A DNA stretch of 64,000 bases from Kushneria sinocarnis (GTDB taxonomy: Bacteria > Pseudomonadota > Gammaproteobacteria > Pseudomonadales > Halomonadaceae): NCBI RefSeq assembly GCF_003633775.1, contig NZ_RBIN01000007.1, forward strand, positions 124,001 through 188,000, read 5' to 3'. The notes below the pieces were generated by a model that made no database searches, had not been told where the DNA came from, and was given only the letters and a program-made list of their open reading frames with translations. A program made the position numbers and the translations under genes. Shown here in pieces: positions 1 through 7,245 of the stretch (the stretch's first letter is position 1; every line of letters starts with the position of its first letter).

Positions 1-707
1 CGACTCGGGATTCGCAGTAGACATCTCTGCATATCCACCCGATCCCATGTCAGAGCGCTCACGTCTCCCGCCCTGAGACCTGTAAACACCGACAAGCGGA
101 TGTGATCTCCGATCCATGGCGCCCGTTTGTTCCGGTCAGCCACGGCTATCAGGCGCTCGATCTGGCTGCGCTCCGCCCATCGGGTCCGCCCCCGCGGCTC
201 CTGCTCTTTCTGCCGGTGAGCCGGGTTGGGAATATCCCAGTCCAGTTCGTTGCGACAGTAGTTGCACGCAGCGCTGATCAGTCCGGTCTCCTTGTTCACG
301 GTGCTGGCCCCGACGCTCTCCCTGCGCCGGCGGCGATACGCCCGTATTTCCGATGGATGGATGTCCTCGATCATCCGGCCGTCGAACGCCTCCATGACAT
401 GCCTGACGATGTATGCAGCACGACTGCGCCCAAATGACTGCACATAGCCCTTGGCAGCCATGTAAGCATCGAGAACGTCTTTCAATGCGTGCTTTTGCTT
501 CTCCTGGGGCTTGCCCCACACACGCTGCTGATGCGCTTCGTACTTCCATTTGCTCAGAAGCGCATCGGCCTCTTGCTGAGCACCAGCGCGATCTACCCGG
601 ATTTTAGTAGACTGTCGATGACGCTCTCCGTCTGCTCCGATCCAGCTGGCCCACCAGTACGGCGAGCCTGACCGCTGGTAGAGCCCGTCTTTCTGTTTTC
701 GCGGCAT
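1..707 (-). CDS. int: Phage tyrosine integrase, 3' end beyond window
   Basis: The frame starts with MPRKQKDGLYQRSGSPYWWA after a strong ribosome site (AGGAGAAGG) and stays open to the window edge (235 codons seen). It has a phage-type N-terminal arm-binding region, a SAM-like core-binding domain (about residues 75-150) and the start of the catalytic domain with the TGLRAGDVSALTW box, whose Arg is the first catalytic residue. The HxxR and Tyr motifs must lie to the left of the window. It would catalyse site-specific recombination at the tRNA-Gly attachment site. Its start lies inside the end of the xis-like gene. Confidence 0.93.
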   Translation of the reverse strand, partial: MPRKQKDGLYQRSGSPYWWASWIGADGERHRQSTKIRVDRAGAQQEADALLSKWKYEAHQQRVWGKPQEKQKHALKDVLDAYMAAKGYVQSFGRSRAAYIVRHVMEAFDGRMIEDIHPSEIRAYRRRRRESVGASTVNKETGLISAACNYCRNELDWDIPNPAHRQKEQEPRGRTRWAERSQIERLIAVADRNKRAPWIGDHIRLSVFTGLRAGDVSALTWDRVDMQRCLLRIPS

Positions 708-931
708 GTCCTTCTCCTGCCAGACACGCTTGGCTCCGCGCCGCACTGAGTATGCACAGCAGAGTGCTCGCGAGCAAAGCGCGTGATCTCTTCAGCATGA
801 ATTCGAGGCGATCGGGGCAGCGGGTAGGATGCTGCCAGCTTCCCCGACTCAACGAGTCGCCTGATGGTCCGATGCGAAGAAAAGCCGAGGAGCGGGGCTG
901 CCTCGGCATAGGTGTAGAATTGCTTGTCCAT
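593..931 (-). CDS. Excisionase-like helix-turn-helix protein
   Basis: This 112-residue protein starts with MDKQFYTYAEAAPLLGF, a MerR/excisionase-type winged HTH (about residues 5-55). A basic, low-complexity tail overlaps the first 115 bases of the integrase gene. The start is fixed by a GGGAGG ribosome site and a TGATG overlap with the gene before it. Position immediately upstream of int and the HTH_17-like fold suggest a recombination directionality factor. An AlpA-like regulator is an alternative. Confidence 0.7.
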   Translation of the reverse strand: MDKQFYTYAEAAPLLGFSSHRTIRRLVESGKLAASYPLPRSPRIHAEEITRFAREHSAVHTQCGAEPSVSGRRRTCRENRKTGSTSGQARRTGGPAGSEQTESVIDSLLKSG

Positions 932-1107
932 CACCCCTCCCGATATTTCTGCGCCTCTTCCAGCAACCATGCCCGCTGCACGCTGTCAGGCGGACGCTTC
1001 ATTGCCAGTTCTCGCGCCGCTTCGGCCTTGAAGTGACGCTCTATGCGGTCAATGGTGTGCGTAAATCCGATGTCTTTGATGGACTGAAGGTCGCTGTCGA
1101 TTGTCAT
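931..1107 (-). CDS. Small phage protein, 58 aa
   Basis: A short open frame (MTIDSDLQSIKDIGFTHTID...) with a purine-rich ribosome site (GGAAAGAGAAAG) ends in a TGATG overlap with the xis-like start, so the two are probably translationally coupled. The product is charged and predicted helical. No family is recognised. Confidence 0.7.
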   Translation of the reverse strand: MTIDSDLQSIKDIGFTHTIDRIERHFKAEAARELAMKRPPDSVQRAWLLEEAQKYREG

Positions 1108-1131
1108 TGCTTTCTCTTTCCACAGATGTCG

Positions 1132-1344
1132 TTATGTCGAATCACATTGAAGGCAGCCCTGATCATGTAGGCCCATATGATCGACGCACATATCCCGCAA
1201 AATATCTTGCTTCCATCCATTAAGGATGATCTCCACTGCCCCCGAGTAGTCAGCGCCAAGCTCGGATCGCCATTTCGGATATAAGCTGCCTCTTGATTTT
1301 AAGTTTACCAACCTTTCTTTTTTAGGATTTCCATCCCTCGCCAT
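1132..1344 (-). CDS. Small hypothetical protein
   Basis: Seventy codons from an ATG preceded by GGGAG. An in-frame ATG 15 bases upstream would add five residues but has no ribosome site. The product has two Cys near the C-terminus (GLHDQGCLQC) and no recognised family. It overlaps the end of the next gene by 40 bases, as is common in this arm. Confidence 0.45.
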   Translation of the reverse strand: MARDGNPKKERLVNLKSRGSLYPKWRSELGADYSGAVEIILNGWKQDILRDMCVDHMGLHDQGCLQCDST

Positions 1345-1529
1345 AACATCCGCTCCCATTTTGTCATCGGTTTATTTGCCAGCGCATAGTCATAAAATCT
1401 GCGACAGAAACTTTGGTAAGCTGCATTCGGCATAATCGAATATCCGGCTATGACTCTACCGTCGCTCGCTATCGCCCAGCACTTCCACATTCCTGACCGC
1501 TGCCTTCGCATTCTTGGCTTGATCATCAT
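1305..1529 (-). CDS. Small basic hypothetical protein
   Basis: A 74-residue frame beginning MMIKPRMRRQRSGMW, strongly basic at both ends (last residues KKKGW), with a GAGGG ribosome site about 10 bases before the start. No family is recognised. Base composition here is more AT-rich than in the late region. Confidence 0.5.
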   Translation of the reverse strand: MMIKPRMRRQRSGMWKCWAIASDGRVIAGYSIMPNAAYQSFCRRFYDYALANKPMTKWERMLWRGMEILKKKGW

Positions 1530-1542
1530 GTGTAGTCATCCC

Positions 1543-2037
1543 TCATCCCATCAGTTCCTTCGGCACCTGAACCGGGTCACCAATCTCTGACATCACGATT
1601 GCCCGCATGGAGGCAATAAGCAGCGTTCTGCCGCAGCACGACCCGATCCCGACAGGCATGGGCCATGTATACCACGGCTCTTCGCCTGAATATTTTTCTG
1701 CACTTGTGATGCACTCTTCAATCAGCGGGCCGCCCTGCGACCAGTCAGTTGATGGCCTAAAAGGAACTGTCTGTTCAGGCGCTATATCTACTGGTTGAGT
1801 AACTATCGCGCCATAGTGAATTGGCCCCCATTGCCCGAATGTCACATCATGACCGACTGCCCTAGCCACTGCGTAATCAAGCGCCGATCCTTCAAGATCA
1901 CACACATCCACTTCAACCATTTCTCTCATCACTTCCTCCTGCGCATAAAAAAGCCGAGCAGTGGCTCGGCGTCTCCAGATACCTGCTGCCAAAACGAGTG
2001 CCAGCAGCGGTATGGCGATCCATTCAGGCCATGTCAT
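1543..2037 (-). CDS. DUF2591-like phage protein with N-terminal membrane segment
   Basis: From the ATG coupled to the phosphatase-like gene (ATGA overlap) the frame encodes 164 residues. A hydrophobic helix at residues 5-21 (WIAIPLLALVLAAGIW) precedes a DUF2591-like body with the motifs ALDYAVARAVG and PSTDWSQGGPLIE. A second start at 1929 has a much stronger ribosome site (AGGAGG) and gives only the DUF2591 body (128 aa). A terminator hairpin lies in the frame between the two starts. The short form may be the main product. Function unknown; the family is common in phage early regions. Confidence 0.65.
   Translation of the reverse strand: MTWPEWIAIPLLALVLAAGIWRRRATARLFYAQEEVMREMVEVDVCDLEGSALDYAVARAVGHDVTFGQWGPIHYGAIVTQPVDIAPEQTVPFRPSTDWSQGGPLIEECITSAEKYSGEEPWYTWPMPVGIGSCCGRTLLIASMRAIVMSEIGDPVQVPKELMG
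1946..1970 (-). terminator. Intragenic rho-independent terminator hairpin
   Basis: On the minus strand GCCGAGC-4 nt-GCTCGGC is followed by six T. The 7-bp perfect stem and T-run lie inside the reading frame just before the strong internal ribosome site at 1929. Confidence 0.75.
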
Positions 2038-2480
2038 GTCATCATCCTGTATTTCATCTCCTGCTCCGCATACCATGCCGCCATATTGTTGCCGTTCGCA
2101 GCATCCAGCGTTCGGTATACGTGCCTGTTGTAGAATTGAGTTGTGCCAATTCCGTCAGGGTGCATGACCAACTCATATCCCATATTGTCGGCCAGCCACT
2201 GGGCTACGGCGGCCGATCTGGATATGCCGGCTTCGCAATGAACGAGAAGCGACCCGCCATCGTCGACGTTGATCTCTGCCCATCCGATAGCCTTGCTCGC
2301 CATGGTGGTATCGAACATGACGAGGCCGGGGCAGGGCGTTTCTGTGTCGTCGAAGTGCAGGCGTCCGTAGTCACCGTTGATGTTGGCCAGCTCCCCGGGC
2401 GGCATGATGCTGATGGTAAAGCCGAACTCACCGCATATCTTTTCAGCTACGCACTGCGGTACAAACGTCACTGTTGCCAT
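2034..2480 (-). CDS. Dual-specificity/tyrosine phosphatase-like protein
   Basis: This 148-residue protein contains HCEAGISRS at residues 81-89, matching the Cys-based phosphatase signature HCxxGxxRS with nucleophile C82 and phosphate-binding R88. An Asp-rich stretch (NVDDGG) lies shortly before the loop. It is likely a cytosolic protein or RNA phosphatase acting in the early phase. A GGAGG site precedes the ATG and the stop overlaps the next start. The target is unknown. Confidence 0.75.
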   Translation of the reverse strand: MATVTFVPQCVAEKICGEFGFTISIMPPGELANINGDYGRLHFDDTETPCPGLVMFDTTMASKAIGWAEINVDDGGSLLVHCEAGISRSAAVAQWLADNMGYELVMHPDGIGTTQFYNRHVYRTLDAANGNNMAAWYAEQEMKYRMMT

Positions 2481-2504
2481 ATTGCCTCCGATTTCTCGCC
2501 TCGC

Positions 2505-2840
2505 TCACCCTTCATACCCTCCAATCCGGGCAGCGGCTAACGTAATAGCTCGGCGTTGTGCCTGAATTTTCCCGCCTGAATCCCGATACGAGCATATCGA
2601 CTCCGGTTCATCAGAATCTGACGGCATTGCATATGCATTTCCAGATACGTGAAAGACGTTAAGCTCTAATTCTGCAATAAGCCGGAACGCGTCCCCGTCG
2701 TTCGTGATCGGATTCCACTCATTGCCGCATTTCTCCTCATCGATAACGAGGGTTACTGATTCGCCGTTCGGCCGCTGCTCAACAGCGAATCTCAAACCCG
2801 CAGCCTTCGCCGCACATTCAAGCATCTCTCTATCGCTCAT
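2505..2840 (-). CDS. Conserved phage protein of unknown function
   Basis: A 111-residue protein starting MSDREMLECAAKAAGLRF, with GGAGG at the right distance. The central motif WNPITNDGDAFRLI and the C-terminal RRAITLAAARIG recur in small early proteins of proteobacterial phages. No catalytic motif is visible. Confidence 0.7.
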   Translation of the reverse strand: MSDREMLECAAKAAGLRFAVEQRPNGESVTLVIDEEKCGNEWNPITNDGDAFRLIAELELNVFHVSGNAYAMPSDSDEPESICSYRDSGGKIQAQRRAITLAAARIGGYEG

Positions 2841-2848
2841 ATCGCCTC

Positions 2849-3157
2849 CTACGGCTTGGGCGCTGCTTCGATCATAGCTTCCCACGGATCAGCATACGAG
2901 TCGTACCCACCCTGGATATCCATGATTGACGCGCGCTGAGCGGCCCTCATTTCATCTGTCGGAACCCTCGGCACCGTCACCCAATCCTCTTCCGGCTCAG
3001 GTATCCTCTGCTCTACGCGTGAGATCTTTTTGCAGTATCCGCAATCCAGACTGTAATTACGGCTTGTAATCCAACCCATTTCTGATGACCAGAAAAGAAC
3101 CAGTCTGTCACCGTATCTGTCACGGCAGTAATACCAACCCTCAGCTCGATCACTCAT
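2849..3157 (-). CDS. Hypothetical phage protein
   Basis: A 102-residue, Trp-rich protein (MSDRAEGWYYCRDRYGDRLV...) with one CGYC pair. The start overlaps the previous stop and is preceded by GGGGAGG. The C-terminus (PWEAMIEAAPKP) resembles the ending of other small phage proteins. Function not recognised. Confidence 0.65.
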   Translation of the reverse strand: MSDRAEGWYYCRDRYGDRLVLFWSSEMGWITSRNYSLDCGYCKKISRVEQRIPEPEEDWVTVPRVPTDEMRAAQRASIMDIQGGYDSYADPWEAMIEAAPKP

Positions 3158-3347
3158 CAATCACCTCCCCATTCTCATCATACCGCGTGTATGTTGCCCG
3201 CATCCGATCCTGCCGCGCTTTCGTCACAATCGCCTGAGTTGCCTCGACGTATTGCGCTCTCGCCAGCTCTGTCATGCGCTCGTCTTGATCAATCTCGGCT
3301 TGCGTTTTGCCGTTGTAGTAGCCTGTGCGCTGCTTCCATTCCTTCAT
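3150..3347 (-). CDS. Small hypothetical protein, 65 aa
   Basis: A charged, mostly helical product (MKEWKQRTGYYNGKTQAEID...) with a perfect GGGGAGG site. Start and stop overlap both neighbours by a few bases, typical of a coupled operon. No family recognised. Confidence 0.65.
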   Translation of the reverse strand: MKEWKQRTGYYNGKTQAEIDQDERMTELARAQYVEATQAIVTKARQDRMRATYTRYDENGEVIDE

Positions 3348-3877
3348 GATTCCTCCCCGCGCTCAATGCTTTTCAGGTACCCTTGCAGATCATCTTTAAA
3401 TATGGACGTTTCCGTTGCGTCGGACGGATATTCTCCGTTGAAACCTTCGCCACTCACTTCGAACCCGGCTTTAAAAGCGGCCGTAGCAATGCGCTTGTCA
3501 CGTGCTGCGAGTGAGGCACTCGGGGTGTCGCGCATCACATATGAATAAGCTTGGAGCACTTCTACAGGTGACGGCGATTTCAGGTGCAGTTGGGTAAAGA
3601 CTTTTCTCATGCGTATCACATGCGCTGCCAGTGTATCCCACTCGATCTGCAATTCCTGCACCAGCTCAGGGAGCCTAAGCGCCAGAATGTCGTCCTGCAC
3701 TGAGCCATCGTCACTGGTGCGCGCCGCCTCTCCAAAAAGCGCGCCAATCTTTCGCACAATGCCGTGGTAGAACTCCTGCCCATTAGCGTGGTAGCGCGCT
3801 GAATCAATCCAGCCGTCACGCTCTGCCCTCAGCCTTTCATTCTCTGCCACCAGATCACTTTTCGCCTGATCTTTCAT
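3344..3877 (-). CDS. Coiled-coil phage early protein
   Basis: A 177-residue protein with an N-terminal helical, coiled-coil-like start (LVAENERLRAERDGW) and a C-terminal segment (SASLAARDKRIATAAFKAGFE) that recurs in phage early hypothetical proteins. No enzymatic motif is visible. It is coupled to the following gene by an ATGA overlap. Confidence 0.65.
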   Translation of the reverse strand: MKDQAKSDLVAENERLRAERDGWIDSARYHANGQEFYHGIVRKIGALFGEAARTSDDGSVQDDILALRLPELVQELQIEWDTLAAHVIRMRKVFTQLHLKSPSPVEVLQAYSYVMRDTPSASLAARDKRIATAAFKAGFEVSGEGFNGEYPSDATETSIFKDDLQGYLKSIERGEES

Positions 3878-3889
3878 CTCTAATCTCCC

Positions 3890-4135
3890 TTACGCCTGAA
3901 CGTTAATGATTGCGCACTTCCATACCGCATAAGCCGCAAACGACATAAACGCTAGAGCGAATACTGGATCAAGCCAGTGCTCAAACCTTTTGCCAAAGGC
4001 CATCTTTTCTACTCCGGCCTCCAGAATTGAAAACATCAGGTAGAAAATACCAACAGTCACTGTGGAGACAACGGGGTTTCCACCTGAAGCCTTAGCCAAT
4101 ACGTAGGCAGCAAGGCTGATAGGTTCATGTATCAT
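3890..4135 (-). CDS. Small membrane protein, two predicted TM helices
   Basis: An 81-residue product with hydrophobic stretches at about residues 24-42 and 55-73. The start lies within the end of the previous gene and has only a weak ribosome site, so translation is probably coupled. It could be a lysogeny-expressed membrane modifier; nothing specific is recognised. Confidence 0.55.
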   Translation of the reverse strand: MIHEPISLAAYVLAKASGGNPVVSTVTVGIFYLMFSILEAGVEKMAFGKRFEHWLDPVFALAFMSFAAYAVWKCAIINVQA

Positions 4136-4298
4136 CGCTTTTGTTCCTCGTGTTACCCATCTTTATCTCCTTTAACTCCCGTTCCAGCTCAGCCACACGC
4201 TGCCTTGCTCTATGCAGCTCGCTTGCTTCCGACATACTCCGCTTCAGATAGCGCCATTCCAACGCCACCATCGCTGCGTACCATTTGCTCATCTGCAT
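4125..4298 (-). CDS. Small coiled-coil protein
   Basis: Starting at the ATG preceded by GGAGG gives 57 residues ending in a helical, charged segment (RVAELERELKEIK). The frame is open further upstream, but those starts lack a ribosome site. It overlaps the end of the next upstream gene by 89 bases. Confidence 0.5.
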   Translation of the reverse strand: MQMSKWYAAMVALEWRYLKRSMSEASELHRARQRVAELERELKEIKMGNTRNKSDDT

Positions 4299-4398
4299 AT
4301 CGAGCCTCCAGATCATCTGCCCGCCCGCCATCAACCTGCATTCGCATGACGATTGCGCAGAGTAGAAAATATGCGATTGCTGCGATGATCCATGTCAT
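4210..4398 (-). CDS. Small membrane-anchored protein
   Basis: A 62-residue product with one N-terminal TM helix (WIIAAIAYFLLCAIVM) and an acidic cytoplasmic or periplasmic tail. The ATGA overlap with the deaminase gene supports the start. Function unknown. Confidence 0.55.
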   Translation of the reverse strand: MTWIIAAIAYFLLCAIVMRMQVDGGRADDLEARYADEQMVRSDGGVGMALSEAEYVGSKRAA

Positions 4399-4820
4399 TG
4401 TGTCAACTCCGTGTAGTTAACGCCTGCTTCTCTGAACATCTCCTGCGCCAGCCTGTGCGATCTCTCCCATTTGCTGCCCACCCGGTAGGGCGGGCATATC
4501 ACCCTGCTGATACCTCTCTGGATCATCGCCTGTGCGCAGTGATGGCACGGACATTTCGTGATCAGCATCGTCCAGCCGCTCACGTCATGCAGATAGCCAT
4601 GCAGCACTGCTTGCTCAGCGTGAATAACCAGATCAAGCTTGGCATCAACGTCATGCCAGCGTTCATCATTTGCGATGCCGCGTGGAAACTGATTGACGTC
4701 TCGGTGAGCAATGAGACCGCAGGGTGAGATCAGTGCGGATCCGACCCGACAGTGCGGATCGTGGGATTGAATATCGGCGTATTGTTGCAGAGAGGTGAGG
4801 GCGGTGTGCCAGTCATGCAT
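4395..4820 (-). CDS. dCMP/cytidine deaminase-like enzyme
   Basis: From the ATG overlapping the previous stop the protein is 141 residues. H67-A-E69 and PC92-xx-C95 form the zinc site of the CMP/dCMP deaminase superfamily, with E69 as the proton shuttle. With the dUTPase 600 bases upstream, the likely role is dCMP to dUMP conversion to feed dTMP synthesis. An in-frame ATG at 4895 would extend the protein into the previous gene and is less likely. A tRNA/RNA deaminase is less likely given the length and phage context. Confidence 0.8.
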   Translation of the reverse strand: MHDWHTALTSLQQYADIQSHDPHCRVGSALISPCGLIAHRDVNQFPRGIANDERWHDVDAKLDLVIHAEQAVLHGYLHDVSGWTMLITKCPCHHCAQAMIQRGISRVICPPYRVGSKWERSHRLAQEMFREAGVNYTELTQ

Positions 4821-5034
4821 TTGCCGGTGGTGGTGGCAGGGGTTGCCAGTGCGTCGGCTCAAAATCATGTGGCCATCTAGCCCAATTCTCTCCACTATTT
4901 TCTATCTCGCTGCCACGCCACCAACCTGCGTATATATCCGTCGTATAATTACCTCCTTTAGCATTGATAGCCACCATGAGAATCGGATCTCTTTCATTTG
5001 GAAGAAAATCTTCAACGCTGATCCAGTCACCCAT
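4813..5034 (-). CDS. DUF551 family protein
   Basis: A 73-residue protein starting MGDWISVEDFLP and ending THWQPLPPPPANA, which is the DUF551 pattern (WISVEDRLP ... THWxPLPxPP). The family is widespread in phages and has no assigned function. The start is embedded in the end of the upstream gene. Confidence 0.85.
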   Translation of the reverse strand: MGDWISVEDFLPNERDPILMVAINAKGGNYTTDIYAGWWRGSEIENSGENWARWPHDFEPTHWQPLPPPPANA

Positions 5035-5224
5035 TTCGCTTTTCCCATTCCATTGAACACTCGGCGCCGCAAAACAGCGCCCGGTCATCATCCAGCTCGT
5101 TTCCGCACAGCGGGTTATGACATTCGCCGCACGGCCTCAGCCTCGGCCCGCGCTGCCGATTGTTCAGTAGCTGGTCAATGTGCTGCTGTGCCAGCTCGTT
5201 TGCGTCGTCTGCTGCGTCAGCCAT
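5027..5224 (-). CDS. TraR/DksA-type C4 zinc-finger protein
   Basis: A 65-residue protein with an acidic helical N-terminus (MADAADDANELAQQHIDQLL) and a Cys-rich C-terminus (CGECHNPLCG ... FCGAECSMEWEKR). Small phage TraR/DksA homologues bind the RNA polymerase secondary channel and alter promoter kinetics; this role is inferred from the family. Confidence 0.75.
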   Translation of the reverse strand: MADAADDANELAQQHIDQLLNNRQRGPRLRPCGECHNPLCGNELDDDRALFCGAECSMEWEKRNG

Positions 5225-5423
5225 GAATCCCCCTATTCAGATACCTAAGAACTCGAATCATGGTGTATTGAAGTTCTTTTATCTCGACAAAATCTCTCGC
5301 CCAGTTGACAGCCATGGCGAGTACAGCGCACTCCATTAGGCTGAGGTGTGTGGCCAGAGACAAGAGATAACAGACAATCCAAAACAAACCGAGGATACAT
5401 AATATTTTGGCCATCGTTTTCAT
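5217..5423 (-). CDS. Small membrane protein, 68 aa
   Basis: Two hydrophobic stretches near the N-terminus (KILCILGLFWIVCYLL and LMECAVLAMAV). The start directly follows the dut stop and has a GGGGATG-type site. Function not recognised. Confidence 0.6.
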   Translation of the reverse strand: MKTMAKILCILGLFWIVCYLLSLATHLSLMECAVLAMAVNWARDFVEIKELQYTMIRVLRYLNRGIHG

Positions 5424-5424
5424 T

Positions 5425-5952
5425 TCACATCCCCGTTGACCCATACCCATTATTGCCACGCTCTGTCTGATCCAGCGAACCGACCCGCCTTAGCTTGCCG
5501 GTAAATATGCGTTCAACGACCAACTGAGCGATCTTGTCTCCGGGGCTCACGTCATAGGGCTGGCTTCCGAGGTTGATCAGAACCACACCGATTTCGTTGG
5601 TATATCCACAGTCCACGACGCCAGCGAGCACGTCCAGTCCGTTCTTTACTGCCAGTCCTGAGCGAGGCGCGACGCGACCGTAGTACCCTTCAGGGATGGC
5701 CACGTGCACGCCCGTATGGATCAGCGCGCTGCGCCCGGGCCAAAGGTGCGCGCCGCTGATCGCCCGCAGATCGAAACCAGCGTCCGTTGCGTGCGCCTTT
5801 TCCGGCATGTATGCGCCATCATCTAGTGTGATGTCGATGTCGTTCGGATACAGCTCGTTCAGCAGCCGGTGCTTGTCATCTTCCAGCCGCTCGATCATGT
5901 CCATCAGCAACCGTTCATGCTGCGTGTCTTTCATTGCGTATGCTTCAGCCAT
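5425..5952 (-). CDS. dut: dUTP diphosphatase
   Basis: A 175-residue trimeric-type dUTPase. All five motifs are visible: ATDAGFDL, APRSGLA, VDCGYTNEIGV, GDKIAQLVV and RGNNGYGSTG. An extra N-terminal helix of about 35 residues precedes the canonical domain. It hydrolyses dUTP to dUMP and PPi, keeping uracil out of phage DNA and providing dUMP alongside the deaminase nearby. The ATG at 5952 has a GGAG site. Confidence 0.95.
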   Translation of the reverse strand: MAEAYAMKDTQHERLLMDMIERLEDDKHRLLNELYPNDIDITLDDGAYMPEKAHATDAGFDLRAISGAHLWPGRSALIHTGVHVAIPEGYYGRVAPRSGLAVKNGLDVLAGVVDCGYTNEIGVVLINLGSQPYDVSPGDKIAQLVVERIFTGKLRRVGSLDQTERGNNGYGSTGM

Positions 5953-5988
5953 GGTGTTCTCCAAAACAAAGCCGCTCAATGGCGGCTA

Positions 5989-6909
5989 TCAGGATTCAAT
6001 TTCTTTTGCTCGTTTCGCTGATGCGATGATCTCGTTGAGATCTTCTGCCTTTGTCTTGTGGCCGCGACCTCCGGGGCATAGTGCTTTCTTGATCAGGTGC
6101 TGCAGAGCCGGGTTGGTTACCTGCCATGCCGTCAGCACGTCATAAACATCAACGTATACACCCGGTGCGATCTCCCGATGGTATTTGCTGGCAAGCTTGG
6201 CATTGCGCCGATCAATATCGCGCTGCACGTGAGCGAACGCGTCGTCTTCGTCTTCGTTGCGCAGTTCTGGCCGCACCTCCAGCGTTTGGGTCCAGTCATG
6301 CCCCGCGGGTACATAGCCAGGACACATCCCCCTCAACCACATGCCTGCCCCTTCACCTATCCAGCCCCCGCTATCATGATGCGGGTATGCTGAAAGGAAA
6401 GTGCCGAACAGCCACCCGCCATCATCGTGCTGTACCAGTATCCGCGCATCGTCCGGCGCATCATCCCAGCTCGGCTTGCCAATCAGTCGCTCACGCTCGG
6501 CATTTCGCCGATCAATGTCCCGCTGCACGTGGTCGAATGCATCATCTTCGTACTCATTGCACTGATCAGGCCGCTTTTCCAGTGTATGGCGCCATTCATA
6601 GCCTGCCGGCGTGGCTCCATAAGATGCAATGCACTTGATTATTCCTGAATTTATCTGCCATTCGGATGCAGTTGTCATCATGAAAGGTCGATCATCTAGC
6701 CACCACCAACGGCCTTCATGGTCTTGAGCTAGCCATTTAGCCCAGACAGGCGCATCATCGCACCAGCTCGGCTTGTTGATCAGCCGCTCGCGTTCGGCGA
6801 GCCATTCTTCTTCGCAAAATTCAAGACCCGCCATCCTTAAGGATGTCATGTGCTCAGGCCATTCATGCTGCTTCATTGCCAGATTCGTCAAAACCTCTTG
6901 TCGATCCAT
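5989..6909 (-). CDS. Phage protein with two internal repeats and a conserved C-terminal domain
   Basis: A 306-residue protein. Two repeats of roughly 98 residues (about 41-137 and 140-237) each run from RLI-KPSW through PAG--W--TLE-RP to DDAF-HVQRDIDRRNA, and are similar at DNA level too. The C-terminus (about 250-300: YDVLTAWQVTNPALQHLIKKALC) matches a module common in small phage early proteins. Trp-rich repeats suggest binding rather than catalysis. Function unknown. Confidence 0.7.
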   Translation of the reverse strand: MDRQEVLTNLAMKQHEWPEHMTSLRMAGLEFCEEEWLAERERLINKPSWCDDAPVWAKWLAQDHEGRWWWLDDRPFMMTTASEWQINSGIIKCIASYGATPAGYEWRHTLEKRPDQCNEYEDDAFDHVQRDIDRRNAERERLIGKPSWDDAPDDARILVQHDDGGWLFGTFLSAYPHHDSGGWIGEGAGMWLRGMCPGYVPAGHDWTQTLEVRPELRNEDEDDAFAHVQRDIDRRNAKLASKYHREIAPGVYVDVYDVLTAWQVTNPALQHLIKKALCPGGRGHKTKAEDLNEIIASAKRAKEIES

Positions 6910-6969
6910 CTTGCATACCCTCACTGTCCGATTGCTGATACGCTCTCCCGTCCACAACAGGAGAGCCAC

Positions 6970-7245
6970 ATGTCTGATCTATCGTCGATTGCCGGAAACA
7001 AGAACGTGCTCAAGGGCCAGCTTCGCCGTCTCTCGCTCGAACAGCTCTACAAGCTGAGCGAGGTGTCGATGCAGATCATCGAGGAGAAGGAAGAGGCCGA
7101 GCGCGACCGCCTCGCGCTCGAGCAGGAGAAACAGCGCAAGCTGGATGAGATCCGGCAAGCCATGGCGGATGCCGGCCTGTCAGCGGATGACCTGCATCCG
7201 GCAAAACGGCGGGGCAGGCCGAGGAAATCAGCTGATTCGGAGTGA
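6970..7245 (+). CDS. H-NS-like protein with AT-hook
   Basis: A 91-residue protein on the strand opposite to all its neighbours, with an AGGAGAG ribosome site. Residues 5-70 form the H-NS-type N-terminal dimerisation coiled coil (NKNVLKGQLRRLSLEQLYKL ...). The C-terminus ends in an AT-hook-like RRGRPRK (80-86) instead of the full H-NS DNA-binding domain. It probably binds AT-rich DNA or interferes with host H-NS. The lone orientation suggests expression from the lysogen. Its last 18 bases overlap the Gp157-like gene tail to tail. Confidence 0.75.
   Translation: MSDLSSIAGNKNVLKGQLRRLSLEQLYKLSEVSMQIIEEKEEAERDRLALEQEKQRKLDEIRQAMADAGLSADDLHPAKRRGRPRKSADSE

Noticed and set aside
6850-6969. Longer start for the H-NS-like protein
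   Set aside because: The extra 40 residues overlap the start of the minus-strand neighbour and lack a ribosome site; the ATG at 6,970 follows AGGAGAG.
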